Program-made: the position numbers and the translations under genes
Source: Nitrospira sp.
Lineage (GTDB): Bacteria; Nitrospirota; Nitrospiria; Nitrospirales; Nitrospiraceae
Length of the DNA: 64,000 bases
Assembly (NCBI GenBank): GCA_020846195.1
Contig: JADLEJ010000004.1
Span: 372,001-436,000, forward strand
Reading direction: 5' to 3'
Shown: positions 45,501 through 53,048 of the stretch, piece by piece
Layout: every line of letters begins with the position of its first letter
Position numbering within the stretch: position 1 is the stretch's first letter
The notes under the pieces: generated by a model
What the model was told of the DNA's origin: nothing
The model's input: only the letters and a program-made list of their open reading frames with translations
Database searches by the model: none

Positions 45501-46579
45501 GCCGGTTTGCACGCCTGCTCGAACGCATCGAGAAATCCCGTCAGCTGCGCTTCGGTCAAGGCGCCCATATTGGCCACGCGGAAAACCTTGCTTTCCAGCT
45601 GGCCCTGCCCCGCGTAGATGACATAGCCTTGTTTCTTGAGACGATCATGCAGCTGGTCGTACGTCACGCCGTCGGGAAGCGAATAGGCGGTAATGGTGTT
45701 CGACTGGCGCTCCGGCGTCAGCAGCGGCTTGATCCCGAGCTTCGCCATGCGCGCGCGAATCAGCGTCGCAGCCTTTTTATAGCGCTGGATGCGGTTGGCC
45801 ACGCCTTCTTCCAGTAATTCGCTCAAGGCCTCGTCGAATCCATAAAACGCCTGGACCGCCGGCGTAAATGGAATGGTGCCGCGGCCGTGATCGTCCACAT
45901 AGTGCGTCAGATGGAGATACCACGACCGTTTGGGATATTGACGCATCCGCTCTAGAAACCCTTTTCGCACCAGCACGAACGAGACGCCGGGAAATCCCTG
46001 GATGCATTTGCCGGCGGTGCCTGCCGCCATATAGATATGCGACCCACCCACGTCGATCGTCTCTCCGCCCAACCCGCTGACCGAATCGAGAATGAACGCG
46101 CGGTTCTGACTATCGACGACTTCGGCAATCTCTTTTACTGGATTGATGAGGCCGGTGGTGGTTTCATGATGGACCATCGCCACGGCATGCACTTCAGGAT
46201 GCTGCCGGAGCGCCAGCCGGAGGCGCTCAGGATCAGGCCTGACGGTCCACTCGTACTTCAGCTCGGACACGCCCAGCCGGTGCAACCCCACCATCTGGGA
46301 CAGGCGCTCGCCGTATACGCCGTTATTCAGCACCAGCACCCGCTTCCCGTGCGGGATGGCGGACATCAGCGCCGATTCGACGGCGGCGGTGCCGGAGCCG
46401 GTGATGAGCACAGCAGCATAGTCGGCTTCCGCGCCCGGCGCGAAGGCCTTCAGTAACTTGTCTTGGATCCGGAGCTGCAACTCGGTGAACTCCGACTCCC
46501 GATGGCAGATATCCGGCCGCAATAAGGCCTGCCGGACACGCTCGGATACATTGACGGGGCCTGGATTCAATAAAATCAC
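45497..46579 (-). CDS. Class V aminotransferase, probable 2-aminoethylphosphonate transaminase
   Basis: PLP enzyme of about 360 residues. It has ILLNPGPVNVSERVR at the start, CHRESEF near 30, LITGSGTAAVESAL for the cofactor phosphate, and AGKCIQGFPGVSFVLV with the Schiff-base lysine near 190. These match the AEP-pyruvate transaminase branch, which interconverts phosphonoacetaldehyde and 2-aminoethylphosphonate. GTG at 46579 gives the family-typical start with AGGGAAGG upstream; an in-frame TTG at 46603 is the alternative and would overlap the previous gene. Alanine-glyoxylate transaminase is a less likely reading. Confidence 0.85.
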   Translation of the reverse strand: MILLNPGPVNVSERVRQALLRPDICHRESEFTELQLRIQDKLLKAFAPGAEADYAAVLITGSGTAAVESALMSAIPHGKRVLVLNNGVYGERLSQMVGLHRLGVSELKYEWTVRPDPERLRLALRQHPEVHAVAMVHHETTTGLINPVKEIAEVVDSQNRAFILDSVSGLGGETIDVGGSHIYMAAGTAGKCIQGFPGVSFVLVRKGFLERMRQYPKRSWYLHLTHYVDDHGRGTIPFTPAVQAFYGFDEALSELLEEGVANRIQRYKKAATLIRARMAKLGIKPLLTPERQSNTITAYSLPDGVTYDQLHDRLKKQGYVIYAGQGQLESKVFRVANMGALTEAQLTGFLDAFEQACKPA

Positions 46580-46592
46580 GTCTTCCCCTTCC

Positions 46593-47174
46593 CTATCCTT
46601 CAATCGCTTTCATGAACCGCTTCGTAATGTCCGGCGGCTCATGAAGCACCCGCCCGGCATCTTCGGCAAACTCATTGACCTTGATCAGCAGCATGCTCGG
46701 CCCGTCTTTCTTCAGCATGTCTTTGAATTCGTACACGAGATCCTCGCGGTCGAGCACCCGCTCCACATTCACATAACCGGCCGCCTTGGCCACCTTCTCC
46801 AGCGGTACCACATTCGAAATAGTCGGCTGGTTGCCGGTGGTGCCGTACACTTCGTTATCGAACACCACATGAATGAAATTTTTCGGCTTCAACGCGCCGA
46901 CCGTCGCAAGCGTGCCCATTCCCATCAGCACATTGCCATCGCCATCGAAGGTGATGACCTGCTTGTTCGGCTTGGCCAGCGCCACGCCCAGCGCGATGGC
47001 CGGAGCATTTCCCATGGAGCCGATCATGTAGAAATGAGTGGGCCGGTCGGCAATCTTGTGCGCTTCGCGCGACGGAAAGCCGTTACAGATAATCACCGGT
47101 TGATCCGTCAGCAATTCCAGCAGGGCGGCCAAAGCCTGCGCCCGGCTAATCAGCGTTCCTTCTTCAGGCCTCAT
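46593..47174 (-). CDS. Phosphonopyruvate (or sulfopyruvate) decarboxylase, TPP-binding C-terminal subunit
   Basis: A 193-residue thiamine-diphosphate subunit. It shows the TPP/Mg motif GDGNVLMGMGTLATVGALKP, then FDNEVYGTTGNQPT. Paired with the next gene it equals one full-length phosphonopyruvate decarboxylase, which forms phosphonoacetaldehyde; sulfopyruvate decarboxylase (ComDE) has the same split and is the main alternative. The ATG at 47174 overlaps the partner stop by four bases (ATGA), so the two subunits are made together. Transaminase and cytidylyltransferase downstream favour the phosphonate reading. Confidence 0.85.
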   Translation of the reverse strand: MRPEEGTLISRAQALAALLELLTDQPVIICNGFPSREAHKIADRPTHFYMIGSMGNAPAIALGVALAKPNKQVITFDGDGNVLMGMGTLATVGALKPKNFIHVVFDNEVYGTTGNQPTISNVVPLEKVAKAAGYVNVERVLDREDLVYEFKDMLKKDGPSMLLIKVNEFAEDAGRVLHEPPDITKRFMKAIEG

Positions 47175-47668
47175 GGATGCAACCCTTTCACGACGCCCTT
47201 CGTAATCACCAGCGCCACGGGAATGCGCTGCTTCATAAAAGTCTCGGCGACCCACTTAAAATCTTCGACGGCGGTGCTCTCCGTCAGAGTCCGGTGCGGA
47301 ATCTTCATGGTATCGAGGAAATGCGGCATGACTTCGCCCATCACCAAATGCTCGGGAGCATCCTTGCCGCCTTGGCCCCGCCAAGAGACGATCAAAATAC
47401 AGGGCTGCCGGTAGATCATATTTAACGAGATCAGCGTATTGAGCGAGGTGCCGAGCCCGGAGTTCTGCATCAAGACGGCGGGAATTTTGCCGGCCATATA
47501 CGCGCCGGCGGCCATCCCCACCGCTTCGTCTTCCCGCACGGCCGGCGTATAGATCCGCCGCACCATCAATTCAGCAATAATGCCGCCCAGAATCGAGTCG
47601 GGGACCCCGGTAAAAAAGTCGACCCCCATATCCTGAAGCGCCTGAACGAACGCATCGCTTTCAATCAT
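47171..47668 (-). CDS. Phosphonopyruvate (or sulfopyruvate) decarboxylase, N-terminal subunit
   Basis: A 165-residue pyrimidine-binding subunit of a thiamine-diphosphate decarboxylase: FFTGVPDSILGGIIAEL near 17-33, VREDEAVGMAAGAYMAG near 44-60 with the catalytic Glu, and LMQNSGLGTSLNTLISL. The ATG at 47668 follows GGGAG; the much longer open frame upstream is not supported. It is the first gene of a five- or six-gene operon with a strong promoter at 47770-47741. PEP mutase, which would make phosphonopyruvate, is not in the window. Confidence 0.87.
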   Translation of the reverse strand: MIESDAFVQALQDMGVDFFTGVPDSILGGIIAELMVRRIYTPAVREDEAVGMAAGAYMAGKIPAVLMQNSGLGTSLNTLISLNMIYRQPCILIVSWRGQGGKDAPEHLVMGEVMPHFLDTMKIPHRTLTESTAVEDFKWVAETFMKQRIPVALVITKGVVKGLHP

Positions 47669-47740
47669 CTCGCTCCCGATCGTTGTTCGATGTCGATATG
47701 CGGGACTAGCATCGACACAGCCCAGTCCCAAATCCCGCGC

Positions 47741-47770
47741 ATTATAAGACAGGGCTGCACGCATTCTCAA
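47741..47770 (-). promoter_or_regulatory. Promoter of the phosphonate operon
   Basis: Minus-strand TTGAGA (47770-47765, five of six), 18 bases, then a perfect TATAAT (47746-47741). Transcription would begin near 47734, leaving a leader of about 66 bases before the ATG at 47668. It lies in the divergent gap facing the exported-protein gene at 47858. Confidence 0.65.
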
Positions 47771-47857
47771 CAAACCGTCCGGTTGCGCCGGTCTCAGCAC
47801 CATGGTAGCGTGGGGAGCGGGCATCGAGAGATTGCTCTTTGGATACGGCGCGCGACC

Positions 47858-48382
47858 ATGACGAACCAACTGCTCCGCCACCTCCTTCTCGGACTTGTCT
47901 GTGCCTCCAGTGCGCTCGATGCGTTGCCGGTTTCTGCGGTCCCGATGATCAACGACCCGAAAGGGTTTCAGAATATCGAATGGGGCGCCACGCTGGCCGA
48001 ACGCGACGGGATCGCGCCGGCGAAAACCGGCTCCCATATATCCGAATATCGCTCGACGGCCGGCCCGGCCATCTTCGCCGGAGCGGAGATGACCAGCATT
48101 CTCCTGCTCTCGGTCGATGACCAATTCGCCCGCGTGACCATTCGCTATCAGGGTGAGCAGACCCACGCGCAAGTCATGAAGTTTCTCGAAACTCAATTTG
48201 GGCCGTTGGAGCGCATCCCCGGACAGATGGCGCGGGGACTGAACCAGCAATACAATTGGAGGGGGCCTGAAACAGAAATCAATGTCACCTATCAAGCGAA
48301 CACGGAGCGCGGTTTCATCTTCATCGACAGCCGCACATTGGCGCCGCGCTTCAACGATCACATCACCGACTCGGCAGAATAA
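47858..48382 (+). CDS. Exported protein of unknown function, tandem paralogue 1
   Basis: A 174-residue protein with a signal peptide (LLRHLLLGLVCASSALDALP, cleavage near residue 28). The mature part begins VPMINDPKGFQNIEWGATL and has ARVTIRYQGEQTHAQVMKFL and FGPLERIPGQM. The next gene encodes a clear relative. This fold looks like small periplasmic proteins of roughly 140 mature residues, but I do not recognise a named family. The ATG at 47858 is preferred because it starts the signal peptide. It is divergent from the phosphonate operon. Confidence 0.8.
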   Translation: MTNQLLRHLLLGLVCASSALDALPVSAVPMINDPKGFQNIEWGATLAERDGIAPAKTGSHISEYRSTAGPAIFAGAEMTSILLLSVDDQFARVTIRYQGEQTHAQVMKFLETQFGPLERIPGQMARGLNQQYNWRGPETEINVTYQANTERGFIFIDSRTLAPRFNDHITDSAE

Positions 48383-48398
48383 AGGAGCCTGACAGACT

Positions 48399-48914
48399 AT
48401 GCGCCGCGTCCCATTGCGCCTGACCGCCGCCCTCCTCGGAATGCTGCTTCAGACGGCGCTGGCGTTCGCCGTGCCGATCGTCAACGACCCGAACGGGTTC
48501 GAAGGTCTTCCCTGGGAGTCGGCGATCGCGGAAGGCGACCGGTTCACTAAAGTTGAAGAGGCCGGACGGCTGCTGTCCTATGAGCTCAAGAGCGGCCAGC
48601 CGGTTCTCGGCACGATCCCAGTCGAAGTCTTGCGCTTCACCACGTTCGATGGCAAATTCGGCCGCGTGCTCGTCCGCTATCACGGCAAAGAAACGCACGA
48701 GCACATCCTGGCCTATCTGCAAACCCAATATGGCCCGCTCGACCGCACGCCGGGGCAGATCTCAGTCGGCCCCATCCGCGTCTATGCCTGGCATGGCTTC
48801 GACACGGAGATCACGCTCCGGTACGAGTCGCGAATGGAGCGCGGGATCATCTTTTTCGAAAGCCGCATCCTGCGCGAAAAGCTTTCGGAGGGCAATTCCG
48901 GCACCGTGTTTTAG
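48399..48914 (+). CDS. Exported protein of unknown function, tandem paralogue 2
   Basis: A 171-residue secreted protein: signal peptide to about residue 24 (LLGMLLQTALAFA), then VPIVNDPNGFEGLPWESAI. It lines up with the previous product along its length (GRVLVRYHGKETHEHILAYL, YGPLDRTPGQI, ERGIIFFESR). The stop-to-start gap is 16 bases, so the pair is probably one transcript produced by duplication. Function unknown; the repeated pattern of a short strand-rich domain suggests a ligand- or partner-binding periplasmic protein. Confidence 0.8.
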   Translation: MRRVPLRLTAALLGMLLQTALAFAVPIVNDPNGFEGLPWESAIAEGDRFTKVEEAGRLLSYELKSGQPVLGTIPVEVLRFTTFDGKFGRVLVRYHGKETHEHILAYLQTQYGPLDRTPGQISVGPIRVYAWHGFDTEITLRYESRMERGIIFFESRILREKLSEGNSGTVF

Positions 48915-49044
48915 CGCGCCCCCGGCATAACGGCGCAAGAATTCGCCGAATCCCTGGCAATTCCTCCTCCTTTGCAACATACTGCCTTCTGTCGCATCGC
49001 CCTGCTTCCCAAGCAGCGGAGCCCTCCCATCTTCCAGGGGACGA

Positions 49045-49060
49045 TCCCTCCTATTAGGGA
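49045..49060. repeat. C-run/G-run palindrome upstream of a PilZ gene
   Basis: TCCCT-CCTATT-AGGGA, 82 bases before the PilZ start at 49143. TACAGT (49085-49090) begins exactly 24 bases after AGGGA, the same geometry as before the PilZ gene at 16583. Confidence 0.35.
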
Positions 49061-49142
49061 ATGTTCAGCAACAGAGCGCGAGCGTACAGTACAACGACAG
49101 ACCGACCGATAAGGACCTAGATACCGGTTTCCGGAGGTGCTC

Positions 49143-49559
49143 ATGAAAAAGCCGTTACCGACGCCCGTAAAAACCGGGCGCCCTGCCTACTCCAGTCTGG
49201 ACAAACGCTTTTCCGAGCGAGTCGCCATCACCTGTCCGATGCACTACACAGGAGAAGTTCCAACCCAGCCGCACAAGGGCGAAGGGGTCACGAAAGATAT
49301 TTCGCTCTCCGGCTGCAAGCTGATCGGCGAACATCCCATCACCCGCGGAACGTTACTATCATTGACGATTGCGCTGCCGGACGGGGAAAGCCCACTGAAG
49401 CTCACATCCGCTCATGTCGTCTGGGTGTCGGGGTGCCAGTTTTCTGTCCGCTTTATGCAACTCAGCCAATCTGACCGCAAACGCATTCAAGCCTTCCTCT
49501 GGAAAAACATTACGCACAACACAGTTCAAAACCAACGGGCTCGATTCCGATTGGTGTAA
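49143..49559 (+). CDS. PilZ domain protein (first of four in tandem)
   Basis: A 138-residue single PilZ domain. The arginine loop is RFSER (about 22-26) and the turn is DISLSG (about 52-57), so cyclic-di-GMP binding is expected; later AHVVWVSGCQFSVRFMQL is the closing strand pair. A C-terminal helix (SDRKRIQAFLWKN) resembles that of the fourth tandem member. The ATG at 49143 follows CCGGAGGTGCTC, a good Shine-Dalgarno, rather than the upstream alternative at 49137. Confidence 0.9.
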   Translation: MKKPLPTPVKTGRPAYSSLDKRFSERVAITCPMHYTGEVPTQPHKGEGVTKDISLSGCKLIGEHPITRGTLLSLTIALPDGESPLKLTSAHVVWVSGCQFSVRFMQLSQSDRKRIQAFLWKNITHNTVQNQRARFRLV

Positions 49560-49568
49560 CAGCATTCG

Positions 49569-49595
49569 CCGACGCGCCGACTATCTGCGCGTCGG
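49569..49595 (+). terminator. Hairpin after the first PilZ gene
   Basis: CCGACGCGC (49569-49577) pairs perfectly with GCGCGTCGG (49587-49595) around a nine-base loop, ten bases past the PilZ stop. There is no T-run, so it may end or stabilise the transcript rather than act as a classic intrinsic terminator. The following 290 bases hold no supported gene. Confidence 0.45.
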
Positions 49596-49781
49596 GTTAA
49601 TCCGGCGCTCTCCCCTCAACTCGACTCAGTCCCATCACTCGAATTCCCGCATCCTGACTCACGCTTCTTTCACAACCACCCATCCGAAATCTGTCTCGCT
49701 GCGAATCGGCCGCGACGTCGAATTCGCCCTTTTTTGAACAGCCCCGCGCCTTCATATCCCCCCTTCAGCGGGTGGCCTAAT

Positions 49782-49796
49782 CCCCCGCCTAGGGGG
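49782..49796. repeat. C-run/G-run palindrome upstream of the second tandem PilZ gene
   Basis: CCCCC-GCCTA-GGGGG, 90 bases before the ATG at 49887. It resembles the palindromes at 16527 and 49045 but the spacing to a TACA element differs, so the likeness may be partial. Confidence 0.25.
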
Positions 49797-49886
49797 CTGT
49801 CAAATGGCCTGACTCACGATAGGGTTACAGCATCGGATCAACGCAAACAGCCACCCGTACGAGACGAGAAAGAGAGACCTCGCGCA

Positions 49887-50258
49887 ATGAGCTGGTGGAA
49901 ATCGGATACGACGGCCTCATCCTCGCGCACCGCCGTAGCGGGAACGGAACGGCGCCGGGCTCCGCGCATCGGCACAAGATTCACCGTGCGCTATTCGGGA
50001 ACCGACGACCGGAAGATCGTGATGGGGCACGCCGCCATTGTCGACCTGAGCCAGCAGGGGTTCGGCCTTACCGGCATCCGTGGCCTGAAACAAGGGATGG
50101 AGCTGGCTCTCTTTCTCGAACTCCCCGAGTCGGACCGCCCGCTGTGCATTCCACAAGTCCGGGTCCTCTGGATAAACGGGACCCGCTGCGGCATGCAGCT
50201 CCCACCGAAGAAAATCGGGGCGATGGCTTGGATGGATGCCCTGTTGGACAGCCGCTAG
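49887..50258 (+). CDS. PilZ domain protein (second of four)
   Basis: A 123-residue PilZ protein starting MSWWKSDTTASSSR. Its arginine loop is RRAPR within ERRRAPRIGT and its turn is DLSQQG, with GMELALFLELPESDRP and VRVLWINGTRCGMQL as the later strands. All residues expected for cyclic-di-GMP binding are present. The frame is open back to 49734, but the N-terminal 51 residues there are low-complexity and unlike the family, so I favour the ATG at 49887. It is most similar in layout to the next gene. Confidence 0.88.
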   Translation: MSWWKSDTTASSSRTAVAGTERRRAPRIGTRFTVRYSGTDDRKIVMGHAAIVDLSQQGFGLTGIRGLKQGMELALFLELPESDRPLCIPQVRVLWINGTRCGMQLPPKKIGAMAWMDALLDSR

Positions 50259-50294
50259 ACCGCACCTCCCGTCGCGGCATGAAAGGATTTGGCT

Positions 50295-50690
50295 ATGAAA
50301 CTGCACCCTGCCCAGAATGCGCCCCAAAGTCTGACGCGCGCGACGACTGAACGGCGCGGAATCGACCGCATTCCGCTCTCGTTTAGCCTGAGATATTCCG
50401 GGTCACATGAAACCGGCGCTATCTTGGGCCATGCCACGGCCATCGACATGTCGCGAGAAGGATTGGGCGTTCGAGGCAATCAACCGGTCAACGTCGACAT
50501 GGATCTCACCCTGTTTCTCTCACTGTCCGACACGAAACACCCGCCCGTTGTCATTCAGGCTCAGGTCGCCTGGGTCGACGACCATCGGTTCGGCCTGCGG
50601 TCCACGCATGGCCCGGTCGCATCAGCGCCCCCGCTTCAGCGGTTTCTCCAGTCATTCTTTCACCCGCCGCGCGCCAGCGGGAAAGCCTAA
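50295..50690 (+). CDS. PilZ domain protein (third of four)
   Basis: A 131-residue protein: RGIDR in ERRGIDRIPL as arginine loop and DMSREG as the turn. IPLSFSLRYSG and VDMDLTLFLSLSD match the corresponding strands of the previous protein, so the two are probably recent duplicates. The ATG at 50295 has GGATTTGG upstream; an in-frame TTG two codons earlier is possible. The gap to the previous gene is 36 bases, consistent with one transcript. Confidence 0.88.
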   Translation: MKLHPAQNAPQSLTRATTERRGIDRIPLSFSLRYSGSHETGAILGHATAIDMSREGLGVRGNQPVNVDMDLTLFLSLSDTKHPPVVIQAQVAWVDDHRFGLRSTHGPVASAPPLQRFLQSFFHPPRASGKA

Positions 50691-50704
50691 AAGGAGCACC
50701 GATA

Positions 50705-51136
50705 ATGTCTTCAGCCGCCGCACCGCAACCCCGTCCGTCCCGAGCGGACCAGCGACAGACCTATCGTATTACGACGACCAAGCCCCTGCGATATGCGCCA
50801 CGCCATAAAACCAGCCGGATCGGCAACGCCCGCTTGCTCGACCTCTCCGATGCCGGATGCAGCTTCGACAGCACCAGCCGCCTCGCGATGGGAGATCGAC
50901 TGGCCCTGGTCATCGAGCTTCCTCAACCGGTGCTGATTACGGATGCGCAAGTGTTGTGGATCGACGGATCCCGGTACGGGCTGGGCTTTGCGCGAGTCAG
51001 TCCGCTTGAGCGGTCACGCCTGCGCCGGTTTCTCTGGAAACATCTCCCCGATGCCGCCATGAGCGATCTGCTTCCGCTTTTCGCCGCGATCGAAGAGCCG
51101 CATCATTCGCAGAGACGCCCCCACAGCCTGCGGTAA
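50705..51136 (+). CDS. PilZ domain protein (fourth of four)
   Basis: A 143-residue protein. RQTYR forms the arginine loop and DLSDAG the turn, then MGDRLALVIELP and AQVLWIDGSRYGLGF. AAGGAGC precedes the ATG. It ends with SRLRRFLWKHLPDAAM, similar to the first tandem PilZ protein, suggesting an older duplication. No output domain is attached to any of the four, so they must act by protein contact. The tetR efflux operon follows, with its own control region. Confidence 0.9.
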   Translation: MSSAAAPQPRPSRADQRQTYRITTTKPLRYAPRHKTSRIGNARLLDLSDAGCSFDSTSRLAMGDRLALVIELPQPVLITDAQVLWIDGSRYGLGFARVSPLERSRLRRFLWKHLPDAAMSDLLPLFAAIEEPHHSQRRPHSLR

Positions 51137-51190
51137 CCCGACCCCGCCGCTAATCGCCGCATTGCTTGTCTTCTCCAATTCGCCCATGCT

Positions 51191-51224
51191 ACCGTCGTAG
51201 TAAGCACTCACTCACTACGACGGT
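51191..51224. promoter_or_regulatory. Perfect inverted repeat before tetR, probable operator
   Basis: ACCGTCGTAGT (51191-51201) and its exact reverse complement ACTACGACGGT (51214-51224) are separated by 12 bases and end one base before the ATG of the TetR gene. Perfect 11-base arms at this place suggest autoregulation by the TetR protein. No Shine-Dalgarno remains free, so the same sequence might also fold in mRNA and limit translation. Confidence 0.7.
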
Positions 51225-51225
51225 T

Positions 51226-51876
51226 ATGCTGCGGACACCCCGACCACCCAGACAATCCGGCCAGGAACGCCAGGCCAGCCTGATCCAGGCCGCCACCAGG
51301 CTGTTCGCCAAGAAAGGCTTCAACGGCACCACCACAAAAGAAATCGCCAAGGCCGCCGGCATCAGCGAAGCCCTGGTCTTCAAGCATTTTCCGACCAAGC
51401 GCGCCCTCTATGCCGCCATTCTCGCCGAAAAAGTGACGATCAACGAACTCCTCGGCGCCATCGAAGCATCCGCCCAGAAACAGGACGACCGGCGCGTGTT
51501 TACCTTGATCGCCGGCTATCGCATCCGCCCCGGCGCCGACCCGACGTTATTGCGGCTCTTGCTGTTCAGCGCGCTCGAAGGCCACGAATTGTCCGACATG
51601 TTTTTCGGCAAACACCACAAAGTCTTCTACGATTATCTCGCCGCCTATATTCAGGCCCGGATCGAGGACGGCGCCTTCCGGCAGGTCGATCCTCTTTTAG
51701 CGGCCCGCGCCTTCATCGGCATGGTCGTGCATCACCGCCTGTTGCATGAAATCTTCGGCGTGCGCATGGATCGATCGTACGACGAGACCGTCTCGACCTA
51801 CGTGGACATCTTTCTCCAAGGGCTCGTGGCAACCGCCGCACCAGGCCGCGCCAGGAAGTCGAGGGCCCGGGCATGA
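51226..51876 (+). CDS. TetR/AcrR family repressor
   Basis: A 216-residue regulator. The N-terminal helix-turn-helix is complete: LIQAATRLFAKKGFNGTTTK followed by EIAKAAGISEALVFKHFPTK. The C-terminal part is a ligand-binding helical domain (TetR_C-type) of normal length. It overlaps the membrane fusion protein gene by four bases (ATGA), so it is co-expressed with the pump it likely controls. A perfect inverted repeat directly before its start is the probable operator. The inducer is unknown. Confidence 0.92.
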   Translation: MLRTPRPPRQSGQERQASLIQAATRLFAKKGFNGTTTKEIAKAAGISEALVFKHFPTKRALYAAILAEKVTINELLGAIEASAQKQDDRRVFTLIAGYRIRPGADPTLLRLLLFSALEGHELSDMFFGKHHKVFYDYLAAYIQARIEDGAFRQVDPLLAARAFIGMVVHHRLLHEIFGVRMDRSYDETVSTYVDIFLQGLVATAAPGRARKSRARA

Positions 51877-53048
51877 GGTCGCTGAAACAACACCCCTTCG
51901 TCATTCTCGGCGTGATTATTTTCTTTGCGGTCACGGCGCTGGTAGTCTTCCGCCTAAGCAGCGGCGCCAAAACGGACGGCAAGAAGGCGCGCATTATCAC
52001 GGTGGGAATCGCCACCCCGCTGAAGCAAGATCTCCCCATCCGCCTAGCCTACACCGCCGACATCATCCCCAATCAGGTGGTGAGCCTCTTCTCCCGCGTC
52101 AATGGCTACATCGCCAAAATTCACGTGGATAAGGGGGATCAGGTCAAAGCCGGCCAGCTGCTGGTCGAGATCGACCACACGGACTATCAGCATGCGGTCA
52201 ATCAGGCCAAGGCCAATCTCGCGGCGGCCAAAGCCAAAGTCACGCAGCAGCAGGCGGCCGTCCGCAACGCGACATTGATGCTCGACCGAATGCAGGCGCT
52301 CATCAAGGATCAATTTGTGTCGCAGCAGGATTTGGATAACGCCCAGGTCAATTTCGATGGCGCCGCGGCCGCGCTGGAATCCTTGCAGGCCCAGGTCAAG
52401 CAGATGGAGGTCGCGCTCGCCCAGGCGGAGACGAATCTCGCCTATTCCTACATCCGCGCGCCCTTTGCCGGCTATGTCGCGGAGCGCAATCTCGATCCTG
52501 GCGCCAACGTCACGAGCGCCACCGCCAGCACGTCGACCAATTCGCGCGGCATCCTCAGCCTGCATGAGATCGACAAGGTCAGAATTCTGATCGAAGTGGT
52601 GGAGAAGGATATTCCGCTCGTCCACATCGGGCAAACCGCGGAAGTCCGCGCCGAAGCCTATCCCGACCGGGTATTCGACGGAACCGTCACGCGCATCGTC
52701 CAGGCGCTCAATCGCGCCACGCGCACCATGACCGTCGAGATCGATTTGCCCAATAAGGATCGCGCGCTGAAAGGCGGCATGTTCGCGCGGGTCGAAGCGC
52801 TGGTGGGCACTCACCGACAGGCCGTGCAAATCCCGATCGACGCGGTCAGCCGGCTGGAAGACCTGCAATATGTCTACATCGTGCGGGATGGCATCGCCAA
52901 GCGCGTGAATGTCGACATCGGCGCCCGCGAAGAGAATCGCGTGGAAGTGACCAAGGGACTGGCCGGCGACGAGCAAGTCATCGTGTCGGGCAAGGATCTC
53001 GTGCACGACGGCACCTCGGTGCAAACGCAATCGCTGCCACAGTCTTGA
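51873..53048 (+). CDS. RND efflux membrane fusion protein (HlyD/AcrA family)
   Basis: Periplasmic adaptor of 391 residues, inner-membrane anchored by a helix (about 9-28). The order is beta-barrel/lipoyl half (VNGYIAKIHVDKGDQVKAGQ near 70-89), a long coiled-coil hairpin rich in Ala, Gln and Lys (about 100-190), the second lipoyl half (YSYIRAPFAGYVAERNLDPG), and a beta-barrel. It bridges the RND pump encoded next to an outer-membrane channel, which is not in the window. Its ATG overlaps the tetR stop. Confidence 0.93.
   Translation: MRSLKQHPFVILGVIIFFAVTALVVFRLSSGAKTDGKKARIITVGIATPLKQDLPIRLAYTADIIPNQVVSLFSRVNGYIAKIHVDKGDQVKAGQLLVEIDHTDYQHAVNQAKANLAAAKAKVTQQQAAVRNATLMLDRMQALIKDQFVSQQDLDNAQVNFDGAAAALESLQAQVKQMEVALAQAETNLAYSYIRAPFAGYVAERNLDPGANVTSATASTSTNSRGILSLHEIDKVRILIEVVEKDIPLVHIGQTAEVRAEAYPDRVFDGTVTRIVQALNRATRTMTVEIDLPNKDRALKGGMFARVEALVGTHRQAVQIPIDAVSRLEDLQYVYIVRDGIAKRVNVDIGAREENRVEVTKGLAGDEQVIVSGKDLVHDGTSVQTQSLPQS

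Noticed and set aside
47669-48361. N-terminal extension of the decarboxylase N-terminal subunit
   Set aside because: The extension runs antisense through two exported-protein genes and lies upstream of the operon promoter; the ATG at 47668 has a ribosome site and the family start.
52044-53030. 328-codon minus-strand frame opposite the membrane fusion protein
   Set aside because: Antisense artefact of the adaptor gene.
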